Assembly: GCA_033439795.1 (NCBI GenBank)
Contig: JAUTDP010000005.1
Location: forward strand, 1,951,001 to 2,015,000
Source of the DNA: Sordaria brevicollis
Lineage: Eukaryota; Ascomycota; Sordariomycetes; Sordariales; Sordariaceae
Direction of reading: 5' to 3'
Length of the DNA stretch: 64,000 bases
The stretch's first letter is position 1. Every line of letters begins with the position of its first letter. The notes under the pieces were generated by a model. The model searched no databases. It was not told the DNA's origin and was given only the letters and a program-made list of their open reading frames with translations. Both the position numbers and the translations under genes were made by a program. Below, in pieces: positions 1 to 15,019 of this stretch.

Positions 1-1900
1 AAATTAGAAAATATTCCTTATAAAAGAAACGAATATTTATTTATCCGTAATAAAGTACTTTTCGACTAAAATATATTCGTTAATAAAATTTAAATATTAA
101 ACGACGTAAAAGTAAAAGCGGACTTCGAAATTAATATAAATATATATTATTTTTGTAATTTGGAAATTTTTAACGAAAAGTCCGTAAATAATTTTATTAC
201 CGAATTTTACGAGAAATCCGTTTTCTTCGTAGACCTTTTAGCCTATTTTCAAAATCCCGAACGCTACGTTTAATTTAAAGAAATACGAAAATAAATAATA
301 AGGACTATATTTATAAAGTACCGAGCGGTATAAGGGCGAGCTTATTATTATAATACCGTTATTATTAATTTAAAGGATATAGAATTATAATTTTAATTAA
401 TCCGCTATATTTACAACGCCCCCTTTATTAATTACCTAAATCGCGAAAAAATTTTCTACTTATTATTTCGTTCGTACTTTTAATTAAAGATATATTAATC
501 GGTTTGTATTTATTATAAAATATACTTTTAATATATTAAAATTAAGCCGTTACGCTATTCTTTTTATAAATTATTAAAATTATTAAACGTCCTTTTTGCT
601 ACTTAGAAGGAGATTTTTATCGATTACGTTACTTTTTTTACCCCGTATTTATATTACGGCTAAGAATTTAAATATATTATTATAATAATTAACCGTTTTA
701 TTAAAATACGTTATTATATCCCCTATAAGATTTTTACTACCGAAGAATTGGCCGAACGTTTTATTAAGTAAGTATATAATTTATATAACTTCCCCGATTT
801 TATTATTTCTAACCGCGGTACTTAATTTATTTCGATATTTTAATATACTTTATTAATATAATTAAAAATTATATTAAAATTATCTTCCGCTTTTTATTTA
901 ATAACGAACGATTAAACCGAATATATTAACGTAAAAATGGAATAATATTTAAAGATTTATATTATTTAGGTATAAAATAATTAGGTCGATTAGTTATTAT
1001 TCGCGGAATTTACTAATAATAATTAAATTTCCGAAATAATTAACGTTTCCCCCTTTTTTATTAATTATAATTTTAACCCCTATATAGGCGTCGAATTAGC
1101 GGTACTTTATCCCCCCGAAATTTCGGTAGTATAGTAAAAGGAATATTTTAAAGCCTATAAAATCGCTAATCGTTTTAAAAAAATATTTAATTATATTATA
1201 ATAAACGTCCGAAAAGCCTAATAATATTATAAAAATAACGTTAATACCCGATAGTCGGACGCCTTAATATATAAACCGGGAGACCGAATTTTATTCGATA
1301 TTATTAATTTCAATTTCGGCTACCCCTATACCAAATTAATACCGCTTTTTAAAAGACTTTTTATAATTATTAATACTAATACCTATACTATTACGCTCGA
1401 ACTCCTTAGTAATATAAAATATAGCCCTACCTTCTACGTTAATAAAGTTAAACGTTAATTAAATAATAAATTATTAAGATAATTATAATTAAATAAAAAT
1501 ATACGAACGAATTACGGTCGGACTTTAAAATATACCGACAATAGTAAAGAATAAATTAAATAAAAATTTATTAAAATTAATAATTATAGGAAGGAAGGCC
1601 ATTTTTAAGAATATTACGTTATATAAGTACCCCTTTACGCCCCCGATTAGTAATTAAAGAATAACGTTTTAATATATTTAGAATATATACGCCGATTTTA
1701 CGAAGAAAACCCAAATGCCCTAATATTACTGTAATAGTTCGAGGAAGAAAGGAAATGGAGGAAGCGAGAAGTACGGGAAGCCTGGGAGGCGGGAGGAATA
1801 TAGGAAGATATAATTATAGCGCCGGAGGAGACTTTAAAGACGGAAATATAGTAGGAGGAGTATAGTAGGAAAAGGAGGTTACTATATTTAAAAATAGCGG
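1..1900 (+). pseudogene. RIP-degraded gypsy/chromovirus pol: integrase and chromodomain (3' end)
   Basis: Remnant of a Ty3/gypsy polyprotein cut by the window edge. Conceptual reading of the + strand, ignoring many in-frame stops, gives a run like the integrase linker (DYVTFFTPYL, near 620), then NRFIKIRYYIP and IISNRGT at about 690-830, which match the DRFTKM..H.IP and SDRG..F motifs of the integrase core. A second block near 1010-1100 resembles the N.Q.SE..G.SPFF..YG.NP motif, followed by a GDR.L-type segment at 1270-1450 and a chromodomain-like segment at about 1600-1720. The tail (1740-1880) is rich in Glu, Arg and Trp codons and ends in purine-rich DNA. Family assignment rests on motif order. 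No functional product is possible. Confidence 0.72.
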
Positions 1901-1929
1901 TTATAAAGATTTTTCTAATAAAAATTTTA

Positions 1930-2236
1930 ATTATTTTATATAATAATAATTAATTATATAATTTCTTTTAAAGAGAAGTAATATTATAGGCTTAATTATA
2001 ACTATATGTAATTGGTATATTACTATTACGTACTTATGCTCGTATAATAATCGCTTCCTAAGATATATTATTATACTCGGGATGGTCCCGCCCGTACGGG
2101 ATATTACGTTACTACTCACTGCCTACACGGTCAGGGTTATTTAACTGCGCGTAATTAACGCATTCCCGTCGCGCCTTATAAAGGGCGGGCCTCCTACGTA
2201 TACTTTCTTCCTTTTCCTCTTTCTTCCTCTATACAA
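1930..2236 (+). repeat. Left part of a less-mutated LTR-like segment split by the nested element
   Basis: From about 2030 the sequence regains CA and TG dinucleotides and GC-rich patches, and it holds a TATA-like ttataaagg (about 2176) followed by a pyrimidine-rich stretch up to 2236. That layout fits the promoter and R/U5 part of an LTR. The nested element then begins, and the sequence appears to resume at 15,643. It could be the 3' LTR of the element ending at 1900 or the 5' LTR of the element starting near 15,700; I cannot tell which. Its outer start is not defined. Confidence 0.4.
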
Positions 2237-2859
2237 TGAGATGGGGCGGATAAATAGGTATAAGGGTATACGGCTAGACAGTAGATTTTTTCCGAATTTT
2301 TTCGAAAATTTTTCGTAGTTTTTCATTTTGGAGGAATTCTTCCAGGGATTTTCCCTAGTCATGATCTGAGAGAAGAGGTACAGGACAAGGATACATCATA
2401 ATGAATTGATTTAAAGGAAGTATAATAGTAGTATATTGAGTAGATTAAGAAAGAAAACTGTGGAATGAATTTCGGACTTTTATATAGAAAGAAGGAAAGC
2501 TCTAAAGGAATAAAAGGAGAAAAGGGTAATTAGAAAGAAAAAAAAAAAAGTTAAGCAATTTTTATTAAAATAATAATTAGACTTTATTTAATCTTTAAAA
2601 TAAAAATCTTCTTCAATTTGGTAAAAATTAACTCCTTAATTAAATTTTTAAAACTTCTTAACCTTACTTCTATAATAGGTAAAAGAAAAAATACAATTAA
2701 GTCGAAAAAGATATTCCTACTATTAAATTACTCCTTTCTCCCCTATAGATTTACTCTTTTCTCTATTCTTTTAATTTTATTAAAAGTTTTTAATATAGCT
2801 CCTTTCTTAATTATTATAGTGGTAATAGTTATTTAGGGTTATTTTTTTTCCCTATTTTA
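2237..2859 (+). repeat. 5' LTR of the nested element
   Basis: This copy aligns without net insertion or deletion to 15020-15642. The first part (about 2237-2460) keeps many CA and TG sites, while the inner part (about 2560-2859) has lost nearly all of them. Differences from the other copy are C-to-T or G-to-A transitions. Confidence 0.88.
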
Positions 2860-3899
2860 AATAATAATAAGGACGAAATTGAATTTTAAATTTCTAGCTA
2901 AATTGGTTAAAACGGACTCAATACTTTAAAATAATAAAACTAGGAATTTTAATAATCCGTCGGTTATAAGAAAAGAATAATAAAAAATAAATATCGAAAT
3001 AGAATTAAAAATATACTATCCCAAATATACCGCAGGATTCGCTATAGAGATGAAATAATATATAGGATAAGTGTAAACGTAATTATAGTTTTTTTAATAC
3101 TAGTTATTATATACTATAGAAACGTCTTTAGAAATTAAATTAAAAATAGATTACAAACCTAAAAGATTTACAATTTTCAATACTAAATGAACGATAACCA
3201 ATTAACCAAAGATTTAATAATAAATTCCTAGCTCCGAAGCCGATAATTAAAATAAATATTATTAAATTAAAAGCTTCGCCCCGATTTTAATATTAAATTA
3301 ATACTTTACGTAAATCCGGTAGAAGGGTATATATAAGCGAATAATAACCGGCGCCGGGGCTTTAAATATATAAAATGCTTATTTAATAGTTCTAAAAACC
3401 TTATTTTAATACGCGTCGTCGGAATTTTTAGGATATAATATATTTATTCAACGGCTTTAAACCCCTTTACGCTAGTATATAATAGTCTATTCAATTGAAT
3501 TTAATATATATTATATTATTTAATATTAATTGAAGTATAATCTATCCTTTATTAATAAAGGGCTAGATTTCGTATAAGGATATAACGGTACTTTATATTA
3601 ACGTTTATTTAATAAAAAATTCCTTCCGAATACTTTTTACTATTTTATATCCCTTATTAACAATAAATTAATAAAATACTCGTCGATATTAATACTAAAA
3701 TTAATAATTTTTGCCTATAATAATTCTTAATTAATAATTAATTTACCTATTATATTTATTAATCCCTTTTCCGTATTTACTTTTTCGCCTCTTTATTTAT
3801 CTCCCCCTATACCTCCTATACGTTCCTTACCCTCTTCCCCCCTAAATATAATAAATTTTAATTAAATTTTTAATTATTAAATTTATTTTAAGAATAAGG

Positions 3900-6800
3900 A
3901 TAATAATAATTAAAATTAATAATAGAACCCTAACCCCGCTCTAAATTAGACGATTATAATATTCCTTATATATTCTTCGAAGGATTTTAATTTTAAGAAG
4001 AAGTTTAAAAATAAGAATATTATTAAATTCTTCTTAAATTTCGAAGATAGAACGAACTTCGTTAAATAACGTAATAACGAAGAAAAAATCAACGTATAGT
4101 ACCGATAGTATAAGCCCCAATCCCGAAATATTATTAAAAGTATTATCCGTTCTATTAAAAAAGAGAACGAACCTATTACGTAAATAAAATTCTATAATGA
4201 ATTCCGTACTACTTATTATATTTATAACCCGGAGTAAATAAATTCCAATATAAATAAATTCTAGGACTTTTACCGTAAGTGTATTAAAAATAATAAAAAA
4301 GCCGTTAATAATACTATTTTTAAATATTATTAACTATTAATTCGGTAAAAGCAAATTAATTAGGAAGCTATTAAGAGGTTAGTAATTAAATATTTTTATA
4401 AAAAGTTACTTCATTATTACTATATTAATTTTATTATTTATTTTAATAAGGATAAAAATAAATTTTTTAAAATAATGTAGATTAATTTTTTTACGAAGCT
4501 TTTTAATTAGATTACTATTTATTATCGAAGGGAAAATAGCGATTCCGATTCTAATTTTAATAATTCTTTTAATTCTTTTAACGATAGCGATAGCGATGAA
4601 AATAATAAGGTAATGGAGAAGATTATTATTACTAAGATTAAAACTTCTAATAGTAAGAAGGATTTTAATAAGAAGAAGATTACGACCGTTAAATAGGAAA
4701 TTATTAAAGAACCCGTTACTATAGACGCTCTAATTAAGAGCCTTTAAAATATATAAATTATTTATATTAAAGTAACGAACTAATAAATTGAAAATTTTGA
4801 AAATCGTTTCCGAAATTTCTTTAGGAGTAATTATATTCCTTAAATTAATATTATAATAGTATAGTCGATTAAATAAACTTAATTAACGGAAAATATAACC
4901 TATTATTAGTATAAATAATTTAATTATATTTAATACTAATATAAGGATAAGGATTATTATATAAATAAAGGATAAATCTATTAAATTAAAGCTAATAAAG
5001 AATAAAGCCGTAAGTAGCAATTTTACCTAGGAAGTAATACTAGGTTAATATAATATATTCTAAACGATATAATTTTTACTACTTTTCGTATAAATTGCTT
5101 TAAAGATATATTTAAATCCCGTATAATTTACTATAACGAATACCCTAAGTATAATAAATTCCGGGAATAGGAAACCGAAATTCATTTTAATAGGTTTACT
5201 CCTAATTTTAATTTCTTAAAGCTAGAATATTAATAGAAGTAGCGAAAGGTTTAAAATCGTTGCCAAATTAATCTTTAAAATAATATAATTTTAATTAACG
5301 AATTATTTCTCTAAATTAATTGCAATTTAATTAGTCTATATTTAACGTCTTTTCTACCTTTTATTTAAAAATTTTTTTTAATATTTTAAATCCTAAAGTA
5401 AATTATAAAGAGGGAAATTATTATTACGCTTATTTAAACGCGGGGAAAATTAATAATTCTTTATAAACCCCCTTCTAATATAAATCGAAAGGAGAAGTTA
5501 TAATTATTACCCGTAAGAAGGTTAGATTTTAACCCTTATATAAAGGATATAACGGATTAAGAAAATATACGAATAATAATAGCTAAAACCGTATCTAAGC
5601 CGGCTCTTTAATTAGAATTAATTTTTACCGCCGCTGCTAAATCGCTAGAACCTATAAATGAATTTCCAATTAAAATTCAGAAATTTCTAATTAATAAATC
5701 CGTTTTTAAACCTAAGGATTTCAATAACTTTAAAAATTATATAAATTATAAAATTGCTTAAATTAAGGAAAATTACCCGATTATTAGTAAAATTATAAAT
5801 ATTAAATTATAAATCACTTTCGAAAATATAATTACAACTACTCCCGAATCTAGTTAATTATTTAAAGAATTAATTAACTTTAAATACTACTAAAAAGCCT
5901 TTAAGGAAGCCCTTTAATTAATATATAATAGTAGTACTATTAAGGATAATAGTTTAGAAATTAATTAATTCCGTCTATATAATTTATAAATTAATACCGT
6001 TATTACAGTACCTAAGGAACTATTATATAAAAATTAGAAGAAGAAATTTAGCGATATCTTCGCCGTATAAATATATTAATTTTATTATTAAATCGTAAAT
6101 TTTAAAACGGTATTTAAAGACGAATTAATTCGAATTTGTAAAGAGGATTTTTAAATTATATTTTATAGTAAAAAATTACTATTTAATAAGGAGGTTATAC
6201 GTATATAGAACCTTTTTACGTTAATAATTAGTATTAAATCTAAAAATAACGAAAAGGTTATAATTCTTTTAAATAACGGTGCGGAAATTAATACTATATT
6301 TATTAATTTAGTCGATAAATTTAATTTTAATAATATAAATTATATAATTATTAATATTAATTTTAATAGCGGGAAAGTATAATTTAAAAGTGAAATAGTA
6401 AAGGATATTTTCCTATTCGATAAAGGTTAGAAAGTATATTTTATAATTATTCGGAATTAACTCCCTTATTATAAAATCCTATTTAATCTTCCGTTTATTA
6501 AAAATATTAGCGTTATAATAAATTATATTAATGTCGGAACCGTTCGTACTTACTTTATTATAAGAAAAATAAGAATTAATATTCTTTTCGTTATTAAAGA
6601 GTAAATAAACGCTTTCGAATAGCGGGTTTAACTCCCCTATTATAATTACTTACTTTATTATCGTAAATAATACCCAAGAATCTACTTTAATAAATAAATC
6701 GCCTTATAAATTTATTAAAATAAATTTTGAAGAAAATAATAAAAAATTTATAAAAGGTATTAAAATTAATAAAAATAATGAAAATTACCTTTCTTTAAGA

Positions 6801-9800
6801 GAGGAAATTGCAGATACTATTATCGCTTTATTATATAGTAAAAGGTATAACGAAGAGGCATTATCCGATTACTTTCGATTAATTAGAAAAATTAATCTAA
6901 AATATTAGAAGAAGAATATAAATAATCCTCCGGAGAATTAATTACTAGTAAAATAGTAATTAGAAGGTAAAATAGTATAAAATTAAATAAGGAAAAAAAT
7001 CCGTAAAAGCTTTTTTCGGGAATTACGAAGATTAATAATTAAAAATATTAAGGATTAAAGGAAGAAAATCCTAAAATTTAAAAAAATAAAGGATATTCCG
7101 TCCTTCGTTAATTTATTTTCTTCTACGTTACTACGAAGTTCTTTTTTATTTATTTAAATTAATACTTTATATAAAAGAATTATTTAGAAAATGAAACTAA
7201 TCGATAATACGCCTTCGGATAGTTCTAAATCCAATAGTAACCTTAATTAGAAGAAACGGAAATTCGAGGAAATTTAATATAAAATCTAAGAATAATTAAA
7301 TAATTTTCTATTTAAATAGGATAAATATATTATTTTACAATTTACAGAATTAATTAAAGGTTCCCGATTAACGCTTAAAAGATTTTAATAAATTTTAGAG
7401 AAGAACGAATTATTTAACGAAATTAAAATTAAACTTTTTACTTATATACTTTTTAATCGTAAAAAGGCCCTTACTTAAGAATTTTTTAAATATAATTTCA
7501 TTTATAAAGATATAGTAAAAAAATAGAAGATTAAAACGGTTACCTATTTAATTTAATAAACGAAAGTAATTCTTATTTTATAAGCTTTATATAGAAAAAT
7601 TTATAATCTATTTAAGGAACGCATTCAGCGCGGAATTTTAGAAGAAAGCTATACTTCTTATCGGAATAATTAATTTCTCGTTCAAAAGAAGGATGGAAAA
7701 TTCTAATTAATTAATAACGCTTAGAAGATTAATAAAATAATTATCCGTAATATTAATATACCCCTAGGGTGCGAACTTTTTAGCGAAGATTTTACTAAGT
7801 GCGAAATTCTTTCTTTATTAAATTTATTCTTAAGATATAATAAAGTTCAATTTAATAAAGAAAGTCGGGATTTAACGATATTTTTAATACCTCTTAATTT
7901 ACTCCGTATAATAACGCTACTTTAAGGAGGAATTAATTTAATTACTCAATTTATAAAAATAATAATTAGGATCCTTTATAATTTAATTCCTAAGGTATAT
8001 TAGCTTTATTTTAACGATATTTATATTAAAAGCCTAAAAAGCTAATATAACGACGAATTAATTAATAATAAAGGAATTCGACGCTTTATTTACGAATATT
8101 TTATTAATATCGATAGAGTATTATTAAACGTTAAATTTATTAGCGGAATAATTACCGTAATTAAATCCTAATAGTATAAACGAAAAGTAATTTTAATCGG
8201 TTATATTTATAATCCTGAAAGTAAATTTCTAAATAAAATTAAGGTTAAAAAAATTCGCGAATAGATTTATTATATTGTTAGAAAAGCCAAACCCCGAAGA
8301 AAAGAATTTAAAGAACCTCGAACTTTTTTAAATATCGTTAATTATTACCGGATTTAGATTAAAAATTTTAAAATTATCGCTATCCTATTATACGTTATTA
8401 TAAAGAAGGGAATTAAATTAATATAGATAGAAAATTAATAATTTACTATAGAATATTTTCAATACAAAATTACTACTATTTTAATCCTTATAACCTTCGT
8501 TTATAATAATAGCGAAATAATTATCTATTTCGTTATTAATATTTATATTAAAGGATAGGGAATAGTTATTAAATAATTTAACCTCGATAAAAAGTAATAT
8601 CCTTATAAATTTGAGAATAATATTTAATTACTAGCCAAAATTTATTATAATATTATTAAACGAAAGTTTCGTAATTTACTCTATACTCTCAAACGATTAA
8701 AACGTTAACTTTTCGGAGCGTATTTTATTATTAAAATAAATATTCAAATTTTTATTTATTAATTTAACGGCGCGGCAAGTAATATTCCTAATACCCTTCT
8801 TATATAATAGATTACTTAAATAAAATACTTCGATTTTAACGTAAAGTATATCCCTAGAATTAAAAATACCGTAGCTAACGGCCTTTCCTGGAAACCCCCT
8901 AAAAAAAATAATCTAGAAAAAAAGCGCTTTAAGGAAAATATTAACGATTTTATCGATATTTAAATTTATTATCTTTCTACCGAAAAATATATAGAAGGGG
9001 AATAAATCTTATTCGATAAATATTCTAATTATTCGGAAGATATAATTCGCTATTTACTCTCGTTCCGCGTTCCCGTATAATATAATAAAATATCTATTAT
9101 ACGGTAAACCTTTAAAAGAAATACCTTTAAATATTTTATTCACTATTAAAGGCTTTAGTTACGAATAATTTATAAGCGTATTTACCTTCGTTTTTTAATT
9201 AACGATAAAACGTAATAGGAATTAATTATATAACGTTATTACAACGAAGCCGGCTATCGAGGAAGGAAAGGAATTTATAAACGGATTATTAAATATTATT
9301 ATTGGTATAAAATATATATTTAAATCGAAGATATAATCCGTAATTATATTACTTATTAAATATACGTTCCTAAGCGTTATAAAGATAGGCATAAATAATT
9401 ATTTCCAACTCCTTAACCTTTTAGCCGGTAGACTTTAAACGTTTAATACTTATTGGGCGGAAAAGGAAAACGATAAATGTTAATTGAAATTAAAAATAAT
9501 TTGACGAATTACGTAGAAGTAAAAATTCTTCCAATACTAACGTTAAAATATATTACTATTTTCTTCCGGGAAGTATTTTTATATTAGGGATATCCTTTTA
9601 GTATTTTTATCGATAATAGTTCCGAATTTTAAAAAGAATTCACCGAAGTATTTAATAACCTCCAAATCCTATTAGTACGAATAGCGCCTTATAATTACCG
9701 AATTAATAGAATTAATAAATAAGGGCATTTAGTAATTATTATAATATTAATTAAATTAATAAAAGGAATTAGTAAGGGATAGAAGGATTTACTCCCTTAT

Positions 9801-10650
9801 ATCCTTTTTATTAATTGTATTACTATTCGTAATAATTACGAATTTATTCCCTTTTAGTTAGCTTATAATTACAATCCTATTATTCTTATTGAATTCGACC
9901 ATCCATTTTAAAGGTTAATCGAATAGGAAAAATATTTGGAAAAATATATAATAAATAAACTAATCGCCGCCGTCGTTTAAATATATTATAATACTAAATA
10001 CCGCTTTCAATAGGCGGCCGAAAAGGTTACCAATACTAAGAAAAAAGCTACCGCGCGAAGAAATTCCGTTAATTTCTACAAAATAAGACCGAAAAACGCT
10101 ATTATTAATATTAGAGATTTTATCCTTATTTACAATAATATTCGGGGAATTAATATAAATACTACTAAGAAATTAAATTATAAATAGAAAAGTCCTTATA
10201 AAATCGTTAATATTATTAATAGGAATATTTATTATTACGCGTAATTGGACAAACTTCGTTTTAAAAAACTAATTTCTTCTAAAAATATTAAAAAGTTTAT
10301 TCGCCGAAATGGTATACTCCTTAATCCTAATAAAGAATATAAAGAATTCGATAATTCTAATATTATTAACGGTTTATAGGTCCCTAAAAAAATCTAAATT
10401 AATAAATATTTACTCTCTATATAAGAATAAGCGCGAAAATTAGAAATAAAGTAAATTTAGACCTACTAAAATATTAAAAAAAAATACAAATAAAATTAAA
10501 AATTTATTATCGAATTAGAATCGGTTAAACCCGAAGGCCCTTAGTATTTTTTTAATAAAAACGAAGTCGAATTAAAATCTAAACTAAAACCCGAATTAAA
10601 AACGAAATTAATATCGCGCCCAAATTTAAATTTAAACTAACCTCCGAAAT
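3900..10650 (+). pseudogene. RIP-degraded gag-pol of the nested element
   Basis: Conceptual + strand reading with frequent stops shows a gag-like region (about 3900-5550), a retropepsin-like motif LLNNGAEINTIF near 6270 (normally D[ST]GAE-N), then an RT block at about 7660-8250 containing LVQKKDGKF.LIN and YFNDIYIK, where fungal gypsy RTs have FLDD. RNase H-like sequence with a terminal NGLSW.P follows to about 8900 (family pattern DGLSRRP). Integrase-like sequence runs from about 9150 to 10350, including a C-terminal R.GDLV-like segment and a PY.I segment. The Asp residues of the protease and RT motifs now read Asn, as expected from G-to-A RIP. Inactive. Confidence 0.78.
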
Positions 10651-10989
10651 TAAAATAAATATATTCCTTAGCATTTACTTCGTTACTTTTTATTATTATT
10701 TATTATTATTTTATTTTTATATAAAATTAATTCGTAGGAATTTTTATTAATTTCGAAAGGAAGTATATATAATATATAGAACTTTATACTTTATATTTAT
10801 CTTCTTTATTCCCTCTAATTATACTCCTAAAAACCCTATTAACCCCCTTTATTTAATTAAATTTTTCGCAATTTTTTTTCGGAAATTAGTACTTATATAA
10901 ATAAGAACATAAGAAATTTTAAAAAACCGCAAAACATAAATTTATTTTTTTATAGTATAAGTATTAATAATAATCTTTAACAAAACCCT

Positions 10990-11990
10990 TATTTATTATT
11001 AAAAAAACCCTCGAAATTAATTAAGACTTTACGCTCCTAATTAAAATCTTTTTTATCTTCTTCATTATTACCCTCGTTTTCGCTATTATTATCTTCGCCG
11101 GTAATAGATTCCTCGTTAGAAGAGTTCAAATCGTCATTATTAATATCGATCATTTCCTTATCCTTATTATTAATCTCTATTATTATTAATAACCGTCTAA
11201 ATATATTATAATTACCGTAAATTATAATACCTTTTCCTTTTAACCCTAAAATTTCGGATTCCTAGCGTATATATTCCAATTACTATTTATAATTAATAGG
11301 AATGGGTTCTTTACTAGTAATTTAATAATAAAGAGGAATATTATTAATTAATATCGAATAAATGCGATTAATATTACGGTTCTAAATAAAATATTTAACC
11401 TAATTGGATTTTAAAATTTTAATAAACTCGGGATTAAAACCTTTAATCGGGTGCTTTTTAGTAAGTTTAAAATTACTTAAAAACTTAATAAATGCCGAAT
11501 AATTTAAAGCCGTCTTATTATATTAAATATAATTGCTATAAATCCCCCCTTTAATATCCCTACCTAAAGATTTATAACCGACGAAAGGAGTTTAAATAAG
11601 AATATACTCTTATTATTAATTAGTAATATATACCGATGTATACGTTTTTCGGAATCGGTTAACGTAGTACGAATAAATAATTTTATTCTTAAAAGAAAAG
11701 ATAATAATTAATAAAGGGATATTAGTAAAAAATAAAAAAATACTTATTTATTATTAAATAATTAAATTATTAGCCTAAAAATCCGTTCTTTTTTTACTTT
11801 TATATAGGTAAGGTAATAACCTTACGGTTAAATTCCTTTTTTTTTAATAAAGATATAATAATTAAATAAATTACGAAGCGAATTAAGTATTTATTTTAAA
11901 GTTAATCGATATATAATAAATAAATTAAAAAACGTAATTATAATTACTAATAGTTTATTATTATTAATATACTACTTTATATATAATTAA
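10990..11990 (-). pseudogene. Possible antisense accessory ORF between pol and the 3' LTR (unknown)
   Basis: On the minus strand, from about 11,990 down to 10,990, one frame can be followed with only scattered stops. It ends in a strongly acidic Asn/Asp/Glu/Ser tail (about 11170-11040). Upstream of the tail are segments such as TPFVGYKSLGRDIKGG (about 11595-11545) and LTKKHPIKGFNPEFIK (about 11470-11420). I recognise no family. The + strand of this stretch gives no gag or pol motif. It may be an extra gene carried by the retrotransposon in antisense, or a separate insertion. Confidence that it was ever coding is modest because AT-rich DNA gives deceptive frames. Confidence 0.35.
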
Positions 11991-11999
11991 TTAATAATA

Positions 12000-14900
12000 A
12001 TGGATTTATTAATCGGATAAATACTTATAATAATATTAAATAACCGAAAGTAATTATCCTAAATAGTATTTTAAAGGGTATTAGAAGGAAGTAAAAGTCG
12101 ATATAGAAAGTTAATATAGATTTTAGAGAGGATTTGTTTTTTATTATTAAAACGAAAATTAATTTAATATACTATTTCTAAAGTATTAAGGTTAAAGTAT
12201 AACCGAAGAGAGTCGCAATTAATAATAGCGATACGTTTTTTAATAAATAAAATAAAGGTATTAATATTTAAATTAAATTAATTAAATATAATAAGTTCCT
12301 CGGTAGGGATTTCCCTTTAAAGGAAGCGAAGTAGAGGATTATTCGTAGAGGGAAGGAAACCGGCATTAAAATTAGAAGAAAATATTATATTAATTTATTA
12401 TAAAGAATTTTTATTTAATAATTTTATTTTATTACTATTATTAATACTTTATTATATTTAAAAGGAGAAGGTTATTAAAAGGAAAAACGAAGAATAATTA
12501 TAAATAAAAACGTACTTTTCTTATACTTTTCTAATAAATAATCTTCGAAAGAAAAAACCGATAGAAACCATCCTCTTAAAATTATTTATACTATATACTT
12601 TATAATTACGAAAAACCTTTAAATTGGATAAAAAAAATAATATCCGCTTATTTAAAATAATTTCGCAAAGTTTTAAAGTTTTAATTAATTATAAAAAGGG
12701 TTATAAACGCCATTTTAAAGTACTTTTTTATTAAAAATAACGGGAAAGGTACTTTAATTTTAAAGTTCGACTACGAATTAAAACTTTCGACTATACCGAA
12801 AGGTTAAGAAATTATATTAAAGGAAATTAAATAAAATTTGCCTATTCTACCGCTTAAAATTTTAAATATAAATAGGATAAATAGAAATTAGAAAGAATAA
12901 ATTTAGAGTATTATAAGTGACTTACGAAAGGAAATTAGGAAAAAGGGAAGAATTTACGATTTTTCGACTTCGTAAATAATTTATAAAACGGGTATAAAAA
13001 CCTTTTATTTATAACCTTTCCTTTCCTTCTTTTTTTTCCTCTTATATATTAATAAGCCCTTTTATATTAAGCCTTCTATCCTTTAGAATTTTATTATTAA
13101 TTAAAATATTAATTAATATAAGTTCCTCTAATTTTAGTTATAATAATTTACCCCCGATTTTTACTATAAGAGTACCGAATAATTGCCTTCCCGCAATTTT
13201 TAAAACTATTCGGCGTTAAAATTAAAAGAATAAAATTTAGCCTTAATTCGGTAATATAATTACTAAAAAAGTTTATCCCCCTTATATTGGAGATAATTTG
13301 ATCTATCGTAATAAGCCTCAAAATTGGAAATACCCCAGAGTTAACCGGTAATAAAATATTATCCCCAATGAAAATTCGACCTATTTAATTATTAAAGAGC
13401 CCAATAATAATAAATAAATAGTTAAAATTATATTCCGCTATATAATTATTCTTCCTATCCTAGGATAACTTAATAAATAGTTAACCCCGATTATATCCTA
13501 GGATATAATAATATTAGAATTAATTAATATATAATACTTAACGAATATTAGGAATTAATAGGAAGGAGAAATAATTTATATTAATTTATATTAAATATTA
13601 CGAAAATATAACGATTAAATTTATACTTTAATAAACCCAATTACTATTATTAGACGTAATAAGTTTTATATTAAAAATATTAATATTCGAAATAATTTAA
13701 AGCTAATCCGATATTAATACTTCCTTATTATAATTAATAATTATTTCGTTCTTATAATCTTTAATTAAAGAAAGACGTTTTAATTTTTCTATAATAATTT
13801 TTATAATTAATAACGCGAACGGAAAATTATAAAAGTTTATAAAGTATTCGTAATTAAGAATTATATTTTTTTAATACCGATAGGAGATCGAATTTCTAAT
13901 ATTTTTAATAATTAGAAGTAATTTAATATAGTATTCCTAATATAATAAAGAACTTAAATTTATAACTTTTAAGTCTTAAAAATAGCCCGAATTTTCTTTA
14001 TCGAAATAAAGCGTTAAGGAAAGCCTATTAATAAATTACTTTAAAGGTTTATAATAATTAAATTTTAGGAATAAAGTAAATATTAATAAGAATATAATTA
14101 AATCCCCAATATAAAATAGTTTAAAAATATTATAATTCGGCAATAAATAAGAATAATATATAACGCCCTTTTAACGCAATAGATAAAAAAGAATTTGCTT
14201 TCGAAAAATTAAAAATAATTAATTTATACGGTCGTAAAGAGGAAAAGTAGAGAAGAAAATTTTAATCCCTAGCCCAAATTCTTTATAAATTTAATATATT
14301 AAAGAAGTTATTTAAACGAATATCGCCCTATTAAAATGGTTAAGTACTAATTAGTATAAGAATTTATTAATTTCCCCTATTTTCCCCGTCCTTTTAAATA
14401 AAAACCTATTATCTAATCCCTCCTTAGAATTAAAATTACTTTACCCGATAATAATTTTATTAATAGTATTTTTTTAATAACTATTAATATATAATTAAAA
14501 GGAAATTATAATAGTATTTTAACGTTTCTTATTAAAAAGAAGTAATTATTACCGCTAATTCCTAAAGCGAAGAGGAAGCGTATAAAGGAACGATAAGTAT
14601 TGGTAATTAATATTAATAATTATAGGGGAAGAGAAATCGTTATAATTAATAATTTCGTTTTATTTAATAAATTCAACGTAGATAATTAATTCCTATTTAT
14701 TAATAAATTTTAAAAATTTAATAATACGGTTTTCGATATTAAATATACTCCGATATTATCCCGATATATTATATTTACAAATTATATTTAAAATATAAGA
14801 TATATTATTATATTAATAGCCTAAAATAAGAAGAAGATCGGTTAAAAAGAAAATAGGTAGAAGATAAAGCGTAAATTAGTTTAAAAAGAGAGAAAGAAAA

Positions 14901-15019
14901 GAGAGAGAGAGTTTAAAAAATTAAAAAAGTAGAAAAAGAAAAGGTCGGCTAGGAAGGATTAAAATAATTATTAATAAATTTAACTTTATAGGACTAGTAA
15001 GCAAATTTAAAGGGAAATT
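12000..15019. other. AT-rich interior of the nested element, no recognisable domain
   Basis: About 3 kb between the possible antisense ORF and the 3' LTR. Both strands were read for gag, pol, transposase and helicase motifs and none was convincing. The purine run just before 15,020 (aaagggaaattt) may be the remains of the polypurine tract used to prime plus-strand synthesis. Confidence 0.5.
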
